This document shows, in pieces, positions 46,399 through 56,314 of a stretch of DNA of 64,000 nt. The notes beneath the pieces are model-generated. The model worked only from the letters and a program-made list of their open reading frames with translations, did no database searches and was not told where the DNA came from. This DNA is from Vesta saturnalis (Eukaryota; Arthropoda; Insecta; Coleoptera; Lampyridae). The position numbers were made by a program, and so were the translations under genes. Position 1 is the stretch's first letter; each line of letters opens with the position of its first letter. The stretch is taken from contig JARFJB010002010.1 in the NCBI GenBank assembly GCA_036346205.1, forward strand, positions 71,001 through 135,000, written 5' to 3'.

Positions 46399-46590
46399 TT
46401 ATGAACGAATAAGTTCAAAGGTAAATACGTAATTAAAAATTATTAAATACATAAATAAAAAGTTCAACTCGAGTAGGATTTGAACATACGATCTCTAGCA
46501 AAGTACAGGTCGTAGGTTCAAATCCTACTCGAGGTGAACTTTTTATTTATGTATTTAACAAAATTAATAATAATTTTTAATATTTTAAAT
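46399..46590. mobile_element. tRNA-arm palindrome (copy 3, internally deleted)
   Basis: Left arm AAGTTCAACTCGAGTAGGAT and on to 46491 is inverted at 46510-46541, matching at 30 of 32 positions. The pairing continues outward through the ATAAATAAAAAG/CTTTTTATTTAT tails. Each arm is a tRNA T-arm plus 3' acceptor strand and TTTTT tail. The 18-base loop keeps AAAGTACAGG, a piece of the anticodon arm and variable loop. Compared with copy 1 the 5' half of the tRNA and leader are lost. The left flank from 46399 (GTTATGAACGAATAA) is shared with copy 1. Confidence 0.8.
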
Positions 46591-48591
46591 TGTCTAGAGG
46601 TTTTCAAACTAACGTATAACACCCTCTTTTATGACGGGGTCTTATAAAAATAATTTTTTTATATTTTTACCACGGTTTACTCTACTCAGAAGCTGAGGGT
46701 GAGAGATTTACAACACAACCAAACTAAACAGGCATTTATTCCACATAAATAATGTTTTAATAATACAATATGTTTAACAAAATAAAATAAAATGTACTTC
46801 AAAGCTTAAATAAAAATATATTATAAAATAAAGTAAATGAAAAATACTTCTGGGCTAGGCAATTCTCTTGGCATGGGGGTAGTTGGCGTTGTCTTCTTTC
46901 TGTATTCTGGAATTAAATAATTAACGTTTCCAAGGTTTGGCGGCCTAATAACAAATCCTTAATAAATTTTCAGGGTTAATTTATTAAGTTTTATTATTAA
47001 TAAGGGTGTTTGAATGTGTATTTCAAAACTAGGGAGTTTTGAGGTTGTTGCTGGCCATCTGAAAAATATAGATGGTTGATTTTGTATACCACCGGTGTTT
47101 TCAATTCAAGAACGTATTTGTTTTATTAATTAGGGTTGTTAATAACAAATTATGTTTAGAGGTGGTTTCTATTCTGGTTAATTTAAAGTGTATAGAAAAA
47201 TTCCGTATTCATTATGATTTTTATTGACGTCTGGAAATAATAATGTCGATGTTAACGATTCTATTATTTAAGAGGTGACTTTTCGTTATTTTATTATTTA
47301 GTTATAATTAATTGCAAAGAATTATATCTAATCCCTATGTTCAATGGCGAGATTTATTTACTTTAATTGTAATTTGAGGTATAGAAATGATTTCAATAAA
47401 ATGAAAGCTTTATCTCTTGACTAAAAGATTGTATTCAAAAACGTTGTGTTACGCAAACGTGACTAAACTTAAATGGAATTATACACATGTAAGCATAAAA
47501 ATGTGCCTATCAATTTTCTTTATAATGTAACATTTATTTTACGATTATTTAAACAAGTAAATTAAAATGTTTTCGTATGACAGGAACTAAATGTGTTTTG
47601 GAAATAAATAATAGAAAATGAACAGGAAATAAAATATTTTTTCTGGTATGATGAATCTTAATTGTGTTTGTCATATTTTGTATACGTGTAATGCGTGTTA
47701 TTATTCTGGTAAACAGGAATATTGTAGTGTTTTCGCCTAAAGTTATAAGGGTTACAAATAGCAATACGGTTCGCACCGAAAGCTTGATAAGGCAAATAAA
47801 TTATTCGAATTGTGCGGCTTCCGGCGACAACTCGGGGTAGGGATTGAGTCCGCTCTACGTTGGTTGACCAACGCGTGCAGAGAAGGTACAAAAACGCAGA
47901 TTTGCGGCTAGGTTGGCCGGTTGGAAGAGGCATGCAATATGATTGTGTGTGCCGTCTCCAAGTGTACTGGTTGCGTAACACGTAAGTTAGATTCAGGCGT
48001 TCTGGTTTATCAGGAAATAAATCAAGTTTTATTTGTCGAAAGAGAAAAGCATTAGGCAGGTTGGTTTCGCAAAGCGAAGAGGATCAGGTTGGTTTGGTTT
48101 CTCGAAAGAGAAGATAATCAATTTAAGAAAAAAAAAAGACGAAAAGGCCACGTATTTCATTCCCTCCCCAAGGGGGAAGGCGAGCTGCTTGAGCTTTCCG
48201 AGCTCCTTCAGCCACAATCATAGATTCCCAGCATACATACATACATTACGTATGTATGCAAGGTGGGATTAAGGATGGGTGTGGTCAGGATAGGATCGGA
48301 AGGAACGGAGTTAAGGTTCTGGATCTGGATGTTTACAAACGGTAGATCATAAAGATTTTGAATAATCATATACTCACAAGCAAACAGCATTCTGCATATG
48401 GTGTGTTTTGAGCCAGTACATGTATTTTGAAGGAATGTTTAATTAGTGAAATGATGTGTCATACGTATGTCCATACGTATGTGTTTTGATAAACATTGCT
48501 TTACCATATCTATCGAGTATTAGATCTTATAATTTAATGGTGTCTATTAATTCTCGGGCCTATTTAGATTTATTTCAGTTTGAATAAGGTT

Positions 48592-48594
<3 letters not shown>
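46591..48594. other. 2-kb stretch, mostly unassigned
   Basis: No element recognised. Points seen: a GC-richer block at 47760-47990 with a 107-codon minus-strand ORF (47981-47658) lacking any motif; at 48040-48120 two diverged copies of a CAGGTTGGTTT motif, each followed by a short hairpin of the CGAAAGAG/TTCGCAAAGCGAA type; and at 48232-48262 the near-palindrome CATACATACATTACGTATGT. Any could belong to an unidentified LTR element. Confidence 0.3.

Positions 48595-48652
<58 letters not shown>
48595..48652. repeat. (AT)n microsatellite
   Basis: A tract of 58 AT bases, abutting unassigned sequence that may be another minus-strand retroelement end. Confidence 0.97.
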
Positions 48653-48655
<3 letters not shown>

Positions 48656-49095
48656 TGTCGTACATTCGCAATTTCAAATTATTTATCATGCATACCTCTA
48701 ATATTCGACGTGCAGACTGGTCATTCATTCTTTGCACAGTCGTCAGCAACAGGGTCTGTCTGTTTCGACTTTGACCAACCCCTGTAGCCAGGTCGATCCG
48801 AGATAATTGTATTGTTCTCTTGAGAAAGACCATAGCGAGCAGACCGGTTACTGGCAAAATTGTGCTCCGAACAATGTAGCATTCCCTACTAACGGTGTCG
48901 CCCTACTCCGGGCAGTTATTTGTCTACTGCCTCGACACGTGAGGAAATATGGAAGAAGATTAGAGAATTTAATCACCGTAGTAGACTTTATAACTTTCAA
49001 GTATTGAAAATAAACACCACATAACAAACAAATGTATAAAATAAACTGTAATAGTGTTCTATAGAACACAGTTCACTAGCGCTGAAGTGGTTGCC
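48653..49095. other. Unassigned block between two microsatellites
   Basis: Moderately GC-rich. A minus-strand ORF (48857-48570) runs into the TA tract and a plus-strand one spans 48807-49007; neither shows a family motif. It may be the 3' end of an unidentified retroelement on the minus strand. Confidence 0.3.
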
Positions 49096-49925
49096 CGTGC
49101 GCGTGCGCGTGCGCGTGCGCGTGCGCGTGCGCGTGCGCGTGCGCGTGCGCGTGCGCGTGCGCGTGCGCGTGCGCGTGCGCGTGCGCGTGCGCGTGCGTGC
49201 GCGTGCGCGTGCGCGTGCGCGTGCGCGTGCGCGTGCGCGTGCGCGTGCGCGTGCGCTGCGCGTGCGCGTTGCGCGTGCGCGTGCGCGTGCGCGTGCGCGT
49301 GCGCGTGCGCGTGCGCGTGCGCGTGCGCGTGCGCGTGCGTGGCGTGCGCGTGCGCGTGCGCGTGCGCGTGCGCGTGCGCGTGCGCGTGCGCGTGCGCGTG
49401 CGCGTGCGCGTGCGCGTGCGCGTGCGCGTGCGCGTGCGCGTGCGCGTGCGCGTGCGCGTGCGTGCGCGTGCGCGTGCGCGTGCGCGTGCGCGTGCGCGTG
49501 CGCGTGCGCGCGTGCGCGTGCGCGTGCGCGTGCGCGTGCGCGTGCGCGTCGTGCGCGTGCGCGTGCGCGTGCGCGTGCGCGTGCGCGTGCGCGTGCGCGT
49601 GCGCGTGCGTGCGCGTGCGCGTGCGCGTGCGCGTGCGCGTGCGCGTGCGCGTGCGCGTGCGCGTGCGCGTGCGCGTGCGTGCGCGTGCGCTGTGCGGTGC
49701 GTGCGCGTGCGGTGCGTGTGTGTGCGTGCGTGTGCGTGTGCGTGTGCGTGTGCGTGTGCGTGTGCGTGTGCGTGTGCGTGTGCGTGTGCGTGTGCGTGTG
49801 CGTGTGCGTGTGCGTGTGCGTGTGCGTGTGCGTGTGCGTGTGCGTGTGAGTGTGAGTGTGCGTGTGCGTGTGTGTGCGTGTGCGTGCGTGTGTGGTGCGT
49901 GTGCGTGTGCGTGTGCGTGTGCGTG

Positions 49926-49990
<65 letters not shown>
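49096..49990 (+). repeat. 0.9-kb alternating purine-pyrimidine tract: GTGCGC, then GTGTGC, then GT
   Basis: About 49096-49690 is GTGCGC hexamers with rare slips (GTGC, GTGCGCTGCGC, GTCGTG). A mixed stretch (49690-49730) leads to GTGTGC hexamers (49731-49925) and then pure GT (49926-49990). All four large ORFs here (up to 319 codons of Ala/Arg/Cys/Val/His/Thr) are artefacts of the tract. Such sequence favours Z-DNA and is unusually CpG-dense for this region. Confidence 0.97.
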
Positions 49991-49991
<1 letters not shown>

Positions 49992-50410
49992 ATGTATGTT
50001 AGCATCACTATAACTTAAATACCTACGGACTTAAAATCTTTTATTCAAGCCTGTTTTCATTTGGCTTAGAGCTGATTATATTTTTGGAGAAATCCAGTGG
50101 CGTAGAGTGGGGGGGGGGTTATTAGGGTTAGTTTTTGGTTTTTAACAAATATTTCTAAAGCAGCTGCATTTTTCAAAGATATAAAAATACCCAGACATAG
50201 ACCTTAAACATATCGGTTAATTATGTTCTATGCAGTTTTTTGATACGACGCATAATTAAGCGGTAAAAAATTCCTAAGGTACAATTTAAGGTTAGTTCAA
50301 ATTTTTTCAATACCTGAATAACGGTTCACTTTATTAGAAAAAGTGTAAACATATTTTTCAAAGAAAATTTTATTTTACATAACTTTTCTTTATAAAGTTT
50401 CTTAATATAA
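49991..50410 (+). repeat. Dispersed repeat, copy B, downstream of the GT tract
   Basis: Similar over its length to 3840-4215 (see copy A). It begins at the end of the microsatellite with GGATGTATGTTAGCATCACT and ends near TATAAAGTTTCTTAATATAA. A run of nine or more G lies at 50112-50120. Confidence 0.75.
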
Positions 50411-50925
50411 TGCAAGGTAAGTTTAAAAAATAATTAAACATGAATGAAAATGATCATTGATATTTTATAGAAGCGGGTGACTTTGGAATTTTTCTTTAAG
50501 TTAACACGTATTATTTATGTTTATCTGGAATTAAGTACTAAACATCATTTTGACATGGATTACTGTTTTTGTTTTTAGAATGTTACCTGTTTTCATTATG
50601 AACGTATGAAAGAGGTTGCATAGTTATGCTAAAATAAATTATAATTCAAATTTACATTTCTTTAATTCTAAAGGTCTACTAACCTCCGTCTGTCCAGAAG
50701 TTTTAAACATCTGTGTGACATAAATTATTTTTTTTTTGCTTTTAAAATGTTGAATATTTACTTGATGAGCTTATTATAAAAGTATAGAAAGATATTATTA
50801 TTTTAAAAAAAGTTATTAAAATTGTTTGATTTCTTTTAATTTCTATTTTGTCGATTGGAAGGTCGCATGGTTGTTCCACGCCAGGTATTTTTAAGTATTA
50901 AAGATGAGAATTTTTTTTTTTGTGT
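50411..50925. other. AT-rich stretch with nothing recognised
   Basis: No coding or repeat feature recognised. Confidence 0.4.
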
Positions 50926-50929
50926 TTAA

Positions 50930-51345
50930 CAAAAAACAATTGTGGGAGTTGATTAAACCATTTCGAGAACACCATACTAAACGGTTTGTAATTGACGATA
51001 TTTAACAAAAAAAACAAGGCCTTCGATTACCCCCATACCATTGTCAATACAATCCAATTTGGTTGGCATAGAGTTATTGCAAGACCTTCTATAATAAGAA
51101 CATGAATTCGCAACCTAAATCAAAAGATAGGGTTGTAAATTTATGGCGGTTTGCTTTTTCACAATGTACGTCCGACATGTGGGAAGATTACGTAAATCAT
51201 TGCGAAAAAATTATTTTGGAAGACTGGACAAAACTAATGGGGTCAATTTGTGTTGATAATATTCCACGATTCATTATTTCTCTCTAGGAATCAGATTAAG
51301 ATTCTGACCTTTCTTCTGAAAATTCAGATATAGAAATAATCGAGA
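50930..51345 (+). pseudogene. IS630/Tc1-like transposase C-terminal remnant
   Basis: Reads LWELIKPFREHHTKRFVID, then GLRLPPYHCQYNPIWLA (third catalytic motif; Glu position reads Trp), then MNSQPKSKDRVVNLWRFAFS, MWEDYVNHCEKIILEDWTKL and an acidic Ser/Asp-rich end (DSDLSSENSDIEIIEME). The layout is that of the relic at 21040-21830, but this copy keeps the C-terminus instead. Stops at about 51003 and 51285. Confidence 0.7.
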
Positions 51346-51539
51346 TGGAGTAAGGACTTGGACCTACACACTTTTGACTCAGAACCTCTTGAAAGAATTT
51401 CAACTCACGATTTAATTGGCAGTTATTAAGTACCTGAAGGACAGTAAACGTGGTTCCTTTATTTATTTGTGTTCAGTTTTTAATATTGTTGAAAATAAAT
51501 GTTTTTTAGTTTAGTCTCAAAGTATTTTGTGAAATTTAA
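51346..51539. other. Flank between the IS630-like remnant and the Polinton leader
   Basis: Nothing recognised apart from an AATAAA (51494-51499) suitable as a polyadenylation signal of the preceding relic. Confidence 0.35.
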
Positions 51540-52026
51540 TGAAAATCTTTTATTTTAATTGAAATGCAACCCAGAATAAATTTATGGGTAAGTTATAATA
51601 CGGCGGAACTCTACTTCTTCACTCAATATTCAATAGGCGTTTTCAACCCTTTTTTATCTCTAATTAAGGGCTTTTTGTTTTTACACACCCACGTGGGGGA
51701 CCGTATTTTTCACCCTATTTTTTATGGTTTCTTTTCGAGGGTCAACCCTTGATGGAATTTTTAACCCTAATTATTATTGGTGGTATTAAAGACCTTTTGG
51801 CAGCTAGGCCTTTTTTGCACATGCTCTCGTGAGGGGCTGGGGGCTGGTCTTGGACCTGGGGCTGGGCTTGGAGTTAGTCTTAGGGTTATTTTTTATGGCT
51901 ATATTAAGAGCAATGCCCTTGGAGGTTAGGCAATTGCACGTGTTCTGATTTAAAAAGATTTTTATTTAGTCTATTTAAACGAAAGTTGCTGGTAGAGTAT
52001 CTGTTAGTATCGTTTAGCGATTCGAG
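51540..52026 (+). promoter_or_regulatory. Polinton left region: leader and possible terminal repeat
   Basis: CAACCC and GGGCTTTTT-type motifs alternate over 51640-51780. A G-rich run with repeated GGGCTGG units occupies 51832-51890. GCTATATTAAG (about 51898-51908) is a possible TATA box 120 bases before the first ATG. Polintons begin with long inverted repeats, and this would be the place, but the matching right repeat is not in the window, so it is only a candidate. Confidence 0.35.
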
Positions 52027-52632
52027 ATGGAAGGTCAGTTTAAGCACCCCTTTTCGGAGATAGTTGCAGGTCCTTCGGGATGTGGGAAATCGTATTTTAT
52101 CGTTGATTTTCTAAAAAATATCGAAACCGCCTGCGATACAGCTTTTGAAAAAATTATCTGGTTTTACAGTGAGTGGCAGCCTTTATTCAAAGATCTCTCT
52201 GTGGAGTTTCAAAAGGGTTTACCTGATATGGAACAGTTTGACGGGAAAAAACCTGTCTTAATAATAATTGACGATCTAATGCGCGAAACTAACGGCTCTG
52301 TGGCTGAAATTTTTACAAAGGGCTGTCATCATCGAAATCTAAGTGTGTTTTTCTTAACGCAGAACATATTTCATCAAGGACGTGGACAGCGGGATATTTC
52401 TCTCAACGCACATTACATAATTTTGTTTAAGAACCGACGTGACAGAGCTCAGATACAGCATTTAGCAAGACAGATTTCGCCGGAAAACCCAACATTTTTA
52501 GAAGCCGCGTACCAAGATGCTACTTCAAGCCCGCACGGATATTTATTGTTCGATTTAAAGCAGAATACACCGGATGTGCTATGTTATAGAACAAACATAT
52601 TCGGGCCTCAAGGTATCTGCCAGTATATATAG
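52027..52632 (+). CDS. Polinton genome-packaging ATPase (FtsK/HerA, A32-like)
   Basis: An intact 201-residue frame with a Walker A motif GPSGCGKS at residues 15-22 and a Walker B PVLIIIDDL at 76-84. An FFLTQNIFHQG block follows at about 113-123, the sensor-like segment typical of the family. ATPases of this class pump DNA into capsids in Polintons, adintoviruses and large DNA viruses. The length is close to that usual for Polintons. The start is the first ATG, 120 bases after a possible TATA box, with a purine at -3. The stop lies 45 bases before the next gene. No break is seen, so this is one of the best-preserved genes of the element. Confidence 0.92.
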   Translation: MEGQFKHPFSEIVAGPSGCGKSYFIVDFLKNIETACDTAFEKIIWFYSEWQPLFKDLSVEFQKGLPDMEQFDGKKPVLIIIDDLMRETNGSVAEIFTKGCHHRNLSVFFLTQNIFHQGRGQRDISLNAHYIILFKNRRDRAQIQHLARQISPENPTFLEAAYQDATSSPHGYLLFDLKQNTPDVLCYRTNIFGPQGICQYI

Positions 52633-52677
52633 CGAAAAAAGGGTTTAAGTCTCGCTGTCATAAAGATTACATCATAT

Positions 52678-53019
52678 ATGATGGCTGACGTTTTAAGCGA
52701 GAACACTGATATCCTGTGTGCATTAGCCAGATTAAGTAAAAGTCAACATGACGCTTTATTGAAATGTTTGGATAGTAAGCAGGTAGAGTGTATTTGCGAG
52801 TGTGCACATAACATTTTAAAAGGTCGTGTACCTCTGTCAGCTGATCAGAAGCAGCGACTCTCTCAACATAAGCACACTTTAAGACGCTTGGCACAGAGAG
52901 GCGAATCTATAAAAAAGAAGAAACCGTTTCTTGTGTTTCTTGTACAGAAAGGTGGTGCATTTCTACCACTCCTGTTAGGAGCATTACTCGGCGGAATCCT
53001 GGGTAATCTGTTTCAATAG
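52678..53019 (+). CDS. Small Polinton protein with basic centre and hydrophobic C-terminus
   Basis: A 113-residue intact frame. Residues 1-75 are mostly helical and Cys/His-containing (CICECAHNI at about 39-47). A KKKK-type basic stretch follows at about 80-84, and residues 86-113 form a glycine-rich hydrophobic segment (LPLLLGALLGGILGNLF), a likely membrane or capsid-interacting helix. Polintons and adintoviruses have a similar small core/membrane-active protein here, so the call rests on position and composition. The start codon is doubled (ATGATG), and the stop is two bases before the next ATG. Confidence 0.7.
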   Translation: MMADVLSENTDILCALARLSKSQHDALLKCLDSKQVECICECAHNILKGRVPLSADQKQRLSQHKHTLRRLAQRGESIKKKKPFLVFLVQKGGAFLPLLLGALLGGILGNLFQ

Positions 53020-53021
53020 CC

Positions 53022-53655
53022 ATGGACCACATTCTGAAGAAGATGATTATTCTACCGATGGACTTTATACAGCGCTTACAGGCACCAGACACAAAACAAC
53101 ATTTTAACGCAGCTGGGTAACGATATGGATAATGTTTTAAAAACTAAAATGACCGACCATGACAAATGGCAGCAGTACAACCAAGTTCTTCAAAGGTATC
53201 TACACTTTTCCAATCATTTATGTCAGCCCACCAGTATAACAATTAGCGGTGACGCTGTTGCTGATGATATTAGAGATTTACCGCAACGCAAAGGTCTGAC
53301 AGACGACGAGATAGTATCAACGCTTCCGCCTTCATATCAGAGAAAAGGCGCGAATTTGTTACGTATACTGAATACGAGCAGCGATGTTTTTGGGATAAAA
53401 GGGGTACTGTCACAATAAAAGGCGAGATCATACCACATTCCAACATTATCGATCTGGTTCACGAGATGTTAAGAAAACTAAAAACCAGAAACCCGCGCGG
53501 TTGGCGTTAGTTTGCGACATACATTAAAGAGATAAATATACCACGAGAGTTTATCGGAAATACGCAAAGGTATAATGTTTCTGTATTACCCAGGGTTGAA
53601 CGGACCCTCACAACTATAGAAGAATCTCTCAAAGAAGAAGAGGACTTTCACTAGA
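53022..53655 (+). pseudogene. Polinton PY-like protein, frameshifted
   Basis: The ATG two bases after the previous stop opens a 32-codon frame (LKKMIILPMDFIQRLQAP) that ends at 53120. The frame 53125-53418 then continues the same protein (DHDKWQQYNQVLQRYLHFSN and DEIVSTLPPSYQRKGANLLR). A second frame change near 53395 leads to GEIIPHSNIIDLVHEMLRKL, with a TAG at about 53510. The three pieces fit one protein of about 200 residues of the kind found between ATPase and integrase in insect Polintons. Its function is unknown. It is clearly inactivated. Confidence 0.65.
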
Positions 53656-54685
53656 TTGGGATTCGTGGCGGGCATAACAGGGTTCGCTGGTATAACACCT
53701 TTAACTAATGCTGTAAAGGGTAGATATGGTGAAGTAAAAAACTGGCTACAGGCGCAGTAAGCTTATACGGTACATAAACCAGTCAGAAAAAAGTTTCTAC
53801 GAAATAAATATATTGTGAGTAACGTTTAAGAGTTGTGGCAAGCGGATCTTTGTGATATGCGAACCTTAAGTAAACACAATAGCGGATACAACTACATACT
53901 AACGGTAATTGATGTATTTAGCAAGAGGGCATGGGCGAGAGCATTTAAAACGACGACAGCCTCATCTGTAATTAAAGCATTCGCGGATATTCTTAAGGAG
54001 TGCGACAATACTCCGGCAAATCTACAGACGGATAAAGGCAAGGAGTTTGTGGCGAGCAGTGTGCAAAACTTTTTCATGAAACAAAATATCAATTTCTATG
54101 TAACAAATAACCCTGATGTAAAACCATCTGTAGTTGAAAGATTTAATAAAACATTGAAAACAAAGATGTGGCGTTATTTCACTTACAAAAATTCCTACAG
54201 GTATATTGATGTACTCGAAAGACTTGTGACTGCTTACAACAGTAGCCCTCATTCAAGTATAAAGATGGCCCCCGCGGTTGTAAACGATAAAAACATTTTG
54301 GAAGTGTGGAATAACCTGTACGCGAAAGGTTTAGGTCCAGTACGCCATCCTAAATATAAAGTCGGTGAGCATGTCAGAATCGCCAGAACTAAGTACACCT
54401 TAGGGACATGAAACGAATTGGAGCGAGGAAGTTTTTACAATTAGTGCGGCGATAAAAAGACCACCAGTTTATCGAATAATCGATCTTAATAACGATCCTG
54501 TTGAGGGCACCTTTTACGAAGAAGAATTGGAAGTTGTTACGGTTGATAAAGATACTCTATTCAAAGTCGATAAGATTCTAGCAGAGAAGGGCCGTGGGCG
54601 ATATAAACAATACCTGGTCAAGAGGCGTGGATACAGTGACAAATTTAATAACTGGGTATTAGATTCGCAGTTGAGAGATATATAA
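53655..54685 (+). pseudogene. Polinton retroviral-type integrase with C-terminal chromodomain
   Basis: Integrases of this class insert the element into the host genome. The N-terminal part (TGFAGITPLTNAVKGRYGEV) is stopped at 53758 and 53827. The core 53833-54411 keeps all catalytic residues: WQADLCDM (Asp), LQTDKGKEF (Asp) and PSVVERFNKTLK (Glu) in DD35E-like spacing. After a frame change near 54405 come SEEVFTISAAIKRPPVYRII and a chromodomain (LFKVDKILAEKGRGRYKQYL, then FNNWVLDSQLRDI) ending with TAA at 54683. The next gene's ATG is two bases later. Confidence 0.9.
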
Positions 54686-54687
54686 AA

Positions 54688-55492
54688 ATGGAGTTTTATC
54701 TTACCTTATTGAGTAATAGCTCTATGACTTATTTTCCAAGTAATATGACGTCAAGTTTTATTACGCAACTGCCAAAACGAATAAGATTAACGAGATCGTG
54801 GGTTGTAGGGATATCGGAAATTCAGTACCCATGTTCTTTTGCCGCTGTAAGTGCAACAGATAATTTAATTTATTATAGAATAGAGCCACCTGGCGAGAAC
54901 GTGTTAGAAACGACATTAAAAAAGGCCGCAGAATATTTTCAACTTGACAACGAGGAGATCATTTATATTGAAGATGGCTGGTACGTGATACGATTCGCTT
55001 CGGGAAATTACGCCAGCATAGAAGAAATTATCAGCGAGCTAAGTAACCATGTACTAATAAGTAAATTACTAACAATCGAATATCATAATCTAACTAAGCG
55101 CGTCACTACCAAATTAAAAACTCAGCTCTCGCTATTCGGATTCTCACAACCTCTAGCCTTACAATTGGGTTATCGACCGTATCAGAACATAGCCGTGAAA
55201 CCAATACCCCCTCACCCCGCTAGTATCTGGATAGGCCTACCAACTCAGATGTTTGTTTATTGCGACATCGTTGAACCGCAAATTGTGGGTGATGCGTATA
55301 ATAAATATTACTTCAGAAAACTATGTTTACGTGGGTCATAAATATGTGGTTTTTTCGCCTGCACACTATATGCCGGTAATGACACGGGAATTTGAAAACA
55401 TCGAGATTAATATAAAAACAGATACGGGTGCAGCAATGCCATTTGAGTTTGGAACGTCGTGCCTGAAGCTAAACTTTAAGAAAGTACAATAA
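54688..55492 (+). pseudogene. Polinton minor capsid (penton-like) protein, one frameshift
   Basis: The first 217 residues (54688-55341) begin MEFYLTLLSNSSMTYFPSNM and include RSWVVGISEIQYP, the conserved start of the Polinton single-jelly-roll penton protein. The C-terminal part (HYMPVMTREFENIEINIKTD, PFEFGTSCLKLNFKK) is in the +1 frame and ends at 55492. One frameshift near 55325-55345 therefore separates about 215 residues from the last 55-60. Apart from this the protein is complete. Its stop overlaps the next start as TAATG. Confidence 0.85.
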
Positions 55493-55902
55493 TGGTTTGC
55501 CCTTATCAGCAATATTACATGAATCAGGCCGGTAACGGTATCGGCTCTATCTACAGAGGTGCGCCATATCAACGTGGTCATGGAATAGGGAGCTGGTTAG
55601 GTGGTATATTTAGAAGTATAACACTATTATTTAAGTCTGGCGCAAAGGCTATTGGAAAAGAAGCTCTTAGAACGGGTGCTAATATTCTTGGTGACGTCAT
55701 AGAGGATCGACCTATTAAGGATTCGTTTCAAGAAAGATTTCACGAGGCTGGTAGAAACCTTAAGCGTAAAGCCGACGAGAAAATAGATAAAATGATGGAT
55801 GGTTCGGGTTATAAAAGAGTACGTCTGTCCGATAATAATCAGTCTCCACTGAGAGCTGTTGCAAAGAAGAATCCTGCTTACGACGATATATTTTTAAGAT
55901 AA
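55492..55902 (+). CDS. Basic glycine-rich Polinton protein, possible minor virion component
   Basis: An intact 136-residue frame whose ATG overlaps the previous stop (TAATG at 55490-55494). The N-terminus is Gly/Tyr-rich (YQQYYMNQAGNGIGSIYRG). The central GSWLGGIFRSITLLF could form an amphipathic helix, and KSGAKAIGKEALRTGANILG follows. The second half is rich in Lys, Arg and Asp. It occupies the place, next to the major capsid gene, of a Polinton/adintovirus protein compared by others with adenovirus pVI. I infer the same role from position and composition only. Confidence 0.65.
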   Translation: MVCPYQQYYMNQAGNGIGSIYRGAPYQRGHGIGSWLGGIFRSITLLFKSGAKAIGKEALRTGANILGDVIEDRPIKDSFQERFHEAGRNLKRKADEKIDKMMDGSGYKRVRLSDNNQSPLRAVAKKNPAYDDIFLR

Positions 55903-56314
55903 TGGCTTTTCTACATGCCCAATCGTGTGAATGCGTCAAGTCCGAATTGGATTTGTTCGCTTTACCGTCGACACAGACAAGTATCGACAGTGGTGAATGG
56001 ATATTTTACAAGCCCTTATCAGCTCTGAGTGATGACGCCCCAATAGAATTTGTAGTCCCCGGAAATGGAAACGATTATATAGATTTAAGTCAGACCATGT
56101 CGTACATTACAGCTAAAGTTCTAAAGCATGATGATACAGCGCTTACAGACGCTGATGTTGTAGCACCGGTAAACAATTGGATGCATTCGGTTTTCTCACA
56201 GGTGGAGGTTTACTTAAATCAGAAGATGGTGTCACAACCAAACAACACCTACGCATACCGTTCATATATCGAAATGCTGCTAAATTATGGAAAATATGCC
56301 AAGAGTTCACATCT
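55902..56314 (+). pseudogene. Polinton major capsid protein, 5' part, split by the LTR insertion
   Basis: The ATG overlaps the preceding stop (TAATG at 55900-55904). The 138 codons before the insertion begin MAFLHAQSCECVKSELDLFA and include APIEFVVPGNGNDYIDLSQT, the start of a double-jelly-roll capsid protein. At 56315 an LTR begins; the retroelement supplies a few alien codons and a stop. The target duplication ATCT occupies 56311-56314. The remainder is at 61328-62228 and is in register with this part if one duplication copy is discounted. Confidence 0.9.

Noticed and set aside
47658..47981. 107-codon minus-strand ORF
   Set aside because: No domain signature, unusual composition, and no supporting neighbours.
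49054..50018. Four overlapping ORFs of 252-319 codons
   Set aside because: All come from the GTGCGC/GTGTGC/GT tract, which has no stop codons in several frames.
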